Assembly (NCBI RefSeq): GCF_000499845.2
Contig: NC_023755.2
Span: 6,454,847 to 6,518,846 of the forward strand
Direction: 5' to 3'
From: Phaseolus vulgaris
Lineage: Eukaryota; Streptophyta; Magnoliopsida; Fabales; Fabaceae
Length of the DNA stretch: 64,000 bases
A program made the position numbers and the translations under genes. The notes beneath the pieces were generated by a model. That model did no database searches. It was not told the origin of the DNA and saw nothing but the letters and a program-made list of their open reading frames with translations. This document shows, piece by piece, positions 57,441 to 64,000 of the stretch; position 1 is the first letter of the stretch, and the number at the start of each line of letters is the position of its first letter.

Positions 57441-58960
57441 AGCTGGGAAACAAATATTGATGAGACCCAGCTTGGAACAAATACTCTTGAAAGATTGAGG
57501 ATTTAAGACTTTGGTATAAATGTCAGCAAGTTGTTTTGTGGTAGAAATGTGAAGCAAATGTATGAGACCCTTCTTCAATTTTTCCCTAACAATGTGACAA
57601 TCTATTTCTATGTGTTTCGTACGCTCGTGAAACACTGGATTTGCTGCAATGTGTCTTGGTGAGTCATTGTAACAATACAAAAGAGATGGTTGCTCAAAAG
57701 GAACTTTGAAATCTTGAAGAAGATAAGTTAGCCATTGAATTTCACATGTAACAGTGGTCATTGCCTAGTATTCAGCTTCACAGGAACTCTTTGATATTGT
57801 TCCTTGCTTCTTTGATTTCCAGGATATAAGAGACTTCCCAAGATACACACTAAAACCAGTCACTGATTGTCTTAAATCACTACATATGTCCCAATCACTA
57901 TCACAAAATGATATTAAATGAGCAGAAGTGATGAAAGAAAAAAATAAACCAAGACTCGAAGCTCCTTAAGAACTCTAATTGTTGCATTATAGTGAACAAT
58001 TGTAGGCTCAGCAAGAAATTGAGAAAGTTGTTGCACATAAAATCTTATGTCAGGTTGGACATTACTGAGATACATAAGTTTTCCAATCAATCTTCTATAG
58101 TCTTGAACATATGGGAAAGGAACACTTCTAGTAGAAGATGATTTTGCATGATTATCAATTCGAGTAGTGCAGGTTTGCAGGCTAAAAGACCTGCATTTGT
58201 TAACAATTCCAGTGCATATTTCCTTTGATTGATCATTATCCATTTCTTACTTTTTGTTATTTCAAAACCAAGAAGATATCTTAAATTCCCAAGACCTTTA
58301 ATCTTTAATGTTTGATTCAAGGCTTGTTTTATTTGCTCAATCTCCTCTTTATCATTTCCTGCCAATATTTATCATCCACATACACCAATAATGTTGTAAA
58401 AGATCCTTCAGAAGAATTAATGAATAGGGAATGATCATTCATAGATTGAGTATATCCCATAAAAAGAAAAAAGGATGACAATTTGGAAAACCACTCTCTG
58501 CTGACTTGCTTAAGACCATATAAAACCTTTTTTAATTGACAAACTTGTCCTGGTTGAATAGAAGTCAATCCAGGAGGAGCAACCATGTATACATCTTCTT
58601 TCAACTCTCCATATAAAAATGCATTGTTGATGTTTAATTGTTTCAATTCCCAATAGATAGAAGCTAGAGAAATAAGCAACCTTTTGGTGGTCGTCTTTTC
58701 TACTGGAGAGAAAGTATCAAGATAATCAATGCCTTCTATTTGTGTGTATCCCTTTGCTACTAGCCTTGCTTTATACCTTTCAACTGTCCTATTAGCCTTA
58801 TATTTTATTTTGAATATCCATTTGCAACCTATGGCTATTTTTTCTTTAGGTAGAAGAGCAATCTCCCGTGTTTGATTTGACTCCCAAGCATATATCTAAG
58901 ATTCTATAGCTTTTCTCCAACAATCATGTTTTATAGTTTCAGAATAAGTGTTTGGCTTAA
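57441..58960 (-). pseudogene. Copia reverse transcriptase and RNase H, frameshifted
   Basis: Minus-strand order from 58950: a CKWIFKIKYKAN-type block and a KARLVAKGYTQIEGIDYLDTFSP-like block (58860-58700). The frame 58679-58329 follows with LKQLNINNAFLYGELKEDVYM and the catalytic LLVYVDDKY (YVDD), then IEQIKQALNQTLKIKGLGNL and YLLGFEITKS in 58365-58087, and YRRLIGKLMYLSNVQPDIRF in 58243-57914. RNase H completes it: an EAEY-region stop near 57765, then ITMTTVTCEIQWLTYLLQDF and HIEIDCHIVREKLKKG to 57429. At least four frameshifts or stops. Confidence 0.85.
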
Positions 58961-59305
58961 TATGTGAAGAAAGAGACATAACAAAAGATGTGTATGAAGG
59001 TGATAAATTGTTATAAGACAAAACATAATTCAAAGGATATTTAACTCTTGAAGATATATTGGAAACATTAAAAGTACATTGATAGTCCTTGAGATACTCA
59101 AGTGGTTTATTTATTTATTTTGGTACTCATTCAGATAAGCTGATCTAATTCAGAATTTTGTTGTGTCATAATCTTCATTGAGGTTTTGGTCTATATGGGA
59201 ACAAACTTCTTCTGGAACCTCAATGTCTGACTCAATTATTATTACTGTTATTTCAGCATTATCACAAGGTGCAAGAATGGCTTGTGATGGCTGACTCAAA
59301 ACAGG

Positions 59306-60420
59306 TTAATCTGTAGTAAACAAAATTTGATCATGAATGTTAGGACTGTTAGTTTCATTGCTAGTATCTTGAACCCTTTGATATGGAAAAACATTTTCAT
59401 AAAAGACAACACCTCTAGACACAAAAATTTCTCTAGATTGAATATTCAATAGAACACATCCTTTTGTTCCATTTTTAAAACCAATAAAAACACATTTTGA
59501 TGTCCTTGGATTATTATTTTTTTTTTGACAAAGTGTTAGCATAACACAAAGATCCAAACACCTTTAATCTCTTAAAATATGCTACAGTTTTGTAAAGCAT
59601 TTCATGAGGAGAAGAATAATTTAAACAGGTGTTGGAAACATGTTTATAATATGCGCAACATGTATCACAAAATATAACCAATAAATTTAGGGTAAAGGAG
59701 ATTGTATCATGAGAGCTCTTGCTACATTTAATATATGACCATGTTTCTTTTCAATTATGCTATTTTTTTGTGGAGTATTGACACATTATATTTGATACAC
59801 TATTCCTTTGTTAACAAATAAATTAGTCATAAAAAATTCAGTTCCATTATAACTTATTATTTTTATTCTTGGTTCAAATTGTGTTTGAACAAAAACAACA
59901 AAGTTTTCCAAAGTCTTAACAACTTCAGATTTTTGTTTTAAAACGAAACTCCACATGTACCTTGAATAGTCATCAACCATGGTCAAGAAATATTCATGAC
60001 CATGAATTGATGGTATTGAGTACGGTCCCCACACATCTACATGAATCAATTCAAAACATTTTTTAGACTTAGATGTACTAATAACAAATGAAAGTCTTTT
60101 TTGTTTTGCAAAATGACAAACATCACAAACAATTGATTTGTTATATTTAACAAAAAGAAATTTAGTCATTATAACATCAATACATTTGTTAGAAACATGT
60201 CCTAATCGAAAATGCCAAAGGGTTTCTAGATCACTAGCACTGACATTAACAGTATTGATGGTATGGGCATATTTGATGGGTTTGATTTGAAGTTTTTGAT
60301 AGGATGGGATCCTGAGTATATAAAAATATTGCCAGTGGACTTGGATTGTTGTAAAAGAGCTAACAATGTTTGATATTGCTCAAGAGTAAAACCAAATTGT
60401 TGAGACTACACTTTTGTCTT
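59306..60420 (-). pseudogene. Copia integrase and gag C-terminal scrap
   Basis: From 60420 down: a FGFTLEQYQTLLALLQQSK reading typical of the Copia gag C-terminus, then a deletion over protease. Next are the GAG-pre-integrase domain (CDVCHFAKQKRLSF) and the integrase core (FELIHVDVWGPY, TMVDDYSRYMWSFVL, ISYNGTEF) in 60169-59786, then stops, and finally the integrase C-terminal block (TSKCVFIGFKNGTKGCVLLN) in 59557-59306. In the core the second catalytic Asp of the usual SDNGxEF motif is replaced by Tyr (SYNGTEF). Confidence 0.85.
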
Positions 60421-60448
60421 TGAACTAACATAGTAAGAAGAAAAATTT

Positions 60449-60663
60449 TGTAAAGCAAAGAGTTTGAATATATACAAACAGTACACTCATTCTAGGTCTA
60501 GTTAAAAAAATTTAATGTACAATAAAGCCAATAAAGACTAGAATAAGAAAAGACAAAATAAAGACTAAACGTATGTACATAAATAAATAGCTAAGAATTA
60601 GAAAAAATAAAATTAATATAAGCTACCTTCTAAAAGTCTTATATCCATATCCTTTGTTATAAT
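60449..60663 (-). repeat. 5' LTR of the minus-strand Copia element
   Basis: Matches 57218-57440; its inner end is TGTAAAGCAAAG at 60449 and its outer end fades after cctttgtta (about 60656). No PBS lies beside it. Confidence 0.75.
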
Positions 60664-62148
60664 TTAAATAATTAGATTATATTTTAAACTATATAATTGC
60701 AATTGCATTTATAATTAAGAATTGAAACTCTATGGAGTACAAACATCAAATTCAAAATAATAAATCTTTATTAGTTGTTAGGATGTGTTTAATGTGAAAT
60801 TAAAATCTTGTGTTTAATTTTATTTCCAAAACTCATATATGAACCCAGAATAATTACGAAGTTGGAAAGAGTATAATTGAAATAATTTAGAAAGTCTTAC
60901 AAAATTATAGAGGATTGTACACCACCTGAAATTATCGAATAATGACTCTTGAATCATGATGAGTTTTTTTAGTGAGTTAAGGTTTCTATCGTGTATCATT
61001 ATTATTCTATAAGATATAGGATTTGACATTGATGAAAAGTCACTGAGGCGTTTATTGGAAAAAAAATTAGGGAAATGGTTTTTGTATTTGATTCATTTAA
61101 CATAAAGTACTTGAATAATGAAAGAACATGTAAAAGAAACTAGAACCACCTTTAAAAGAAGAAGAAAATAAAACTGGTCAAATTAGTTTAAAACTGATAA
61201 AAAAATTAGAATATTCTTTTTACTATTTAATGAATATTTTATCACAATTCATTTATAATTATTTTTTAGATAGTTAAATAATCTAGATAACAAATGTCAC
61301 CTACAATTATCATCTACATTTTTTTATTCAATGTTTTATTCTTTATTTTTTTTTATCTTATATGACATACAACATGGTAATTTCATATATTTTTTTACTC
61401 GTTATTTTTGAAGTGTCTTATTTTTAAAAGATTTTTATTGTATCGTATTTTTGTTTCCAAATTTAAAACAACATTAATTTTTTACATTTTATTTATTACG
61501 TAATATATCATTATTCAATTATCACTAATTAGACAATAATTAAAATATGGTACATATTATATTTTTCAAATATATGATTTACAAATTGTAAAATATAATG
61601 TGCATCATCATTTATAGAATAAGCTCACTTATGGGAATCTTAATTAGTCTAAAAAAGTGTATTACATGAAGTAACTTTATTTTAGCCCAGAATCTTATAA
61701 ACCATATAACATTAGATATTGGTGTATGAATTTGAATGCTCACTTTTTGGCAGATATTTTATACTCCAGTAAAATTTGTGAGCAATTAAGTATAACAAAA
61801 CTGCAGAGAAGTGTCTGGCCAATTAAGGACATAAAAATATACACAAGTAGTAGTGAAAAATACTTAGCACTTTATGTAATGAAAGCTTAATATTAAAATG
61901 CAATCTCCAATGCAGTTGAAGCACTTGGTTAGAAGGGCATTAAATTAAAATTTACATAGAGTTGAGAAGTTGACCTATTAGAGAATAATAATAATAAACT
62001 AAAACCAAGTTCAAAGTAAAGGGGAATTTCAATGATTTTGCTCCCACATAATTGGGGCAATTTGTTGATGTGTATATATTGGAGAAGAGTAAGCACTGAC
62101 GCTAATACGCAATGAAATGAAAGTTCAAGTGGGCTTGAGCTTGGGTTG
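60664..62148. other. AT-rich stretch, no gene seen
   Basis: AT-rich DNA. The 69-residue minus frame at 60820-61029 has no recognisable domain. Nothing else is supported. Confidence 0.5.
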
Positions 62149-62187
62149 GGTGGGCCCACCATGTCCCCTTTTTGTCTAGGGGCCCAC
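62149..62187. promoter_or_regulatory. Pair of TCP-type GGGCCCAC motifs
   Basis: The perfect 12-base palindrome GGTGGGCCCACC at 62149-62160 and a second GGGGCCCAC at 62179-62187. TCP transcription factors bind GTGGGNCC/GGNCCCAC, and TGGGCC site-II elements are typical of plant core promoters. The local GC rise (62120-62260) fits a promoter flank, but no gene is visible here. Confidence 0.45.
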
Positions 62188-63384
62188 ATTTCTTTTTACC
62201 CTGACAACAAGTTTGGGTCTTTGGGTGACCATGGTTTAGTTGACTTTTTTGTCTTTGGATAATTCCCATAAAGTACTCTACTCAACCAAAAGCTGCAAAA
62301 TTATCTTTTTCTCTCTCAGGTTGGTTAGGATAAAGTGTAGGGTTGGAAAAATTTTATAGGGTATGGTGTGGACATCAAACTTTAGGACCTTCACATGGGG
62401 ATTCACTCAATTTGCCTTCTAGCCTTCTTTTGGTAAGCTAAAGAAAAGGTTGATCAAAGTAGGAAACAGAAATATTGACACAAAATCAGCTCAAAATTTA
62501 TGTTGTTTTTGTTTTGAATGAAACAAAGATAACTATTATAGTTTGTTAGGTCTCTCTTTAAACTTATCACCCTAAAGATTTCTATCATTAACTTCAAAAC
62601 TACAAGGACAAGTCAAACATAAATTTTGAAGAAGAGCTAAAATCATATAACTTTTTAAAATTTTAACAACTTGAAAAAAAATATTTTTTAAAACATAAAA
62701 AGTAAAAATAAAAAAAAATATTTTCATAAGCCAAACAGCACCTAAAAATATGTCAACCCACAAACTTTAAAACTTTCTCATCTCTATTTCAACCATACCT
62801 AACCACACCAACTTTATTGATGATTCTTATTTGCATTGTCTCTGCAATTTATACTTATATTCAATGAATAATGTTTGAGTTGTGTTGATGATGAGTTAAT
62901 GGAGTGAAGTGTAACAAGTTCTGAAAGGGAAAAGCCCCCATTGGCCCACTCCATATGCTATATTAATGCTGTCTATCTATCACCATGTTAAACAGAGAAG
63001 ACTTTTTTTACAAAAAAGAAAACATTCTGGAGGGTGGCCAGAAATATAGACAATTATTTATATCTATCTTCTTAGGTTGGTCGTGCATAAACCTAATGGG
63101 TCATTTCATCACTTTATTGTTGTTGTGTATGTTGTTGGGGAGGGGTGTGTCCTTTTAATCTAGAACACTACATCTGTGCTAGCTCCTCGCAGAAAAACAT
63201 CATGTGAACCTACAGTTTTTGTATTTGGAAATGTTTCTGACAGACCAATTCTCATGTTTCTATAATGTTTATAAATTTAATTAATCAAAACTTCAAACCA
63301 AAATAATAATAAATGTTGCATTCAACTCTATCTTATTTCAATGCTATTTGAATTACATAAACTAGGATTTCATTGAAGAAACAT
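62188..63384. other. Gene-free stretch, possible promoter flank
   Basis: Less repetitive than most of the window, with CT-rich and GTTGG-rich pieces (62300-62420, 62920-63190). No frame with a domain was seen. It could be upstream sequence of a gene beyond 64000 or a non-coding transcript. Confidence 0.3.
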
Positions 63385-63766
63385 TTATTATAAAAAAAAT
63401 CATTAAATACAGATTAACAATAACTAATTGTTATGTTAATTAAATTATATATTATTTTATAAATTAAAAAAAATATTGCTATTTAAAGTATTTTTATTAT
63501 TAATAAAATTTATAAATTATTTTTTAATTTTTATTTAATTAGTTATTAAGGTTTTAATTATCAACTTTAGAATCTAAATTAATTGGTAGTTAAAACTTTT
63601 GTATCTAGTTAGATAAAAATTAAGAAACTAGTTTATAAATTTTATTAATATTAAAAACTACTTTATATATAAGTATTTTTTTAATATCTAAAATAATTTA
63701 TAATTTAGTAGAACTATTTTTTTTATCTTTAAAATTAATTTTTATTTAATGATTTTGTTATAATAA
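63385..63766. mobile_element. MITE related to the CACTA-type copy at 7100-7296
   Basis: The left end tattataaaaaaaatcattaa and the right end ttaatgattttgttataata are inverted copies of each other. The interior contains gttaaaacttttgta, aaactactttat and aaaacta words shared with 7100-7296. The terminal CACTA motif has drifted. AT content is very high. Confidence 0.5.
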
Positions 63767-64000
63767 TATTTCTATTTAATAATTTTTGTTCTACTAAGAA
63801 TCGAGAAGCTAAAAGACCGATCACCCTATGCGGCAATACAACCTTTCGATCAAAACAAGTATCATGCTAATTTGAAGATTAAATAGATTGAATTTGATTA
63901 AAAGAGATAAAGTATGGTTAAAGGATCATTGGGTCTATGCTAATCTTTACATCAACACAAAGTCCAGTAGAAAAGTATAAATAAGAGGGGACCCCATGAT

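Larger units (their letters stand above)
57218..60663 (-). mobile_element. Ty1/Copia element, minus strand, internally deleted
   Basis: LTRs at 57218-57440 (3' LTR; minus start TGTTGGGGCTAAC) and 60449-60663 (5' LTR) share most of about 215 bases, for example gcaaagagtttgaatatata and aaagacaaaataaagacta. The interior of about 3 kb carries integrase, RT and RNase H with many frameshifts. gag (except its last residues), PBS and protease are missing: the 5' LTR is followed almost at once by a gag C-terminal reading. No matching target duplication was found. Confidence 0.85.

Noticed and set aside
61929..62189. 86-residue minus frame
   Set aside because: No domain, and it overlaps the GC-rich motif cluster; composition explains the open frame.

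Overview
This window is AT-rich nuclear DNA from a flowering plant. The best guess is a phaseoloid legume (Phaseolus/Vigna-like). That is inferred from the mix of Ty3/Gypsy (Athila-, Tat/Ogre- and a pol-tail type), Ty1/Copia, L1 and CACTA remnants, and from LTRs carrying many copies of a 'caatcggttgttt' motif; no gene fixes the species. I found no intact host protein-coding gene and no tRNA or rRNA gene. Nearly every long reading frame belongs to a decayed transposable element. Four repeat families are labelled here for cross-reference: LTR-A (Copia-type, rich in AAACAAYCGRTTGTTT), LTR-B (Gypsy LTR with a TATAAATA box and 'gtggcgg' motifs), LTR-C (LTR-like, rich in GGGCGAG) and a Tat-type LTR.

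Layout. 1-2640: Tat-type LTR end, an LTR-C copy, and two tRNA-like SINE candidates with AAT-repeat heads, the second next to a CACTA-type terminus. 2640-7060: an Athila-like pol, broken by a telomere-repeat insertion, a (TA)n tract and an L1 copy with a 13-bp target duplication. 9010-11050: a gutted Tat-type element on the minus strand. 11050-14660: AT-rich, with a faint LTR-A relic and a hAT-like candidate. 14689-16138: 3' LTR and internal stub of an LTR-A element. 16139-22846: a head-to-tail series of four Gypsy 3' ends, including the best pol ORF of the window (17040-20027, one in-frame stop). 23329-25697: a Copia deletion derivative with 214-bp LTRs, PBS and near-matching target duplication. 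27709-33578: Gypsy and LTR fragments of families A, B and C and a plant-transposon-protein relic. 33579-38030: gene-free AT-rich DNA.

38030-40850: a reversed LTR-A copy split by a solo LTR-C. 42278-43240: CACTA-like non-autonomous element with a GC-rich insert. 47368-48158: 5'-truncated L1. 49935-55265: a minus-strand LTR-A element that carries a Copia-type gag plus a second ORF of the plant-transposon-protein type, but no pol. This is the most unusual unit here. 57218-60663: minus-strand Copia relic lacking gag, PBS and protease. 60664-64000: AT-rich, with a cluster of TCP-type GGGCCCAC motifs near 62150 that may mark the promoter side of a gene outside the window, and a small MITE.

The parts do not form a host pathway. 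They record successive insertions, nested insertions and deletions: non-autonomous copies (LTR-A gag element, Copia derivative, MITEs, SINE-like units) would have depended on enzymes supplied by autonomous relatives elsewhere. Boundaries given as TG...CA ends, PBS, PPT or target duplications were read directly; family and clade names are recognition from motif memory, without a search.
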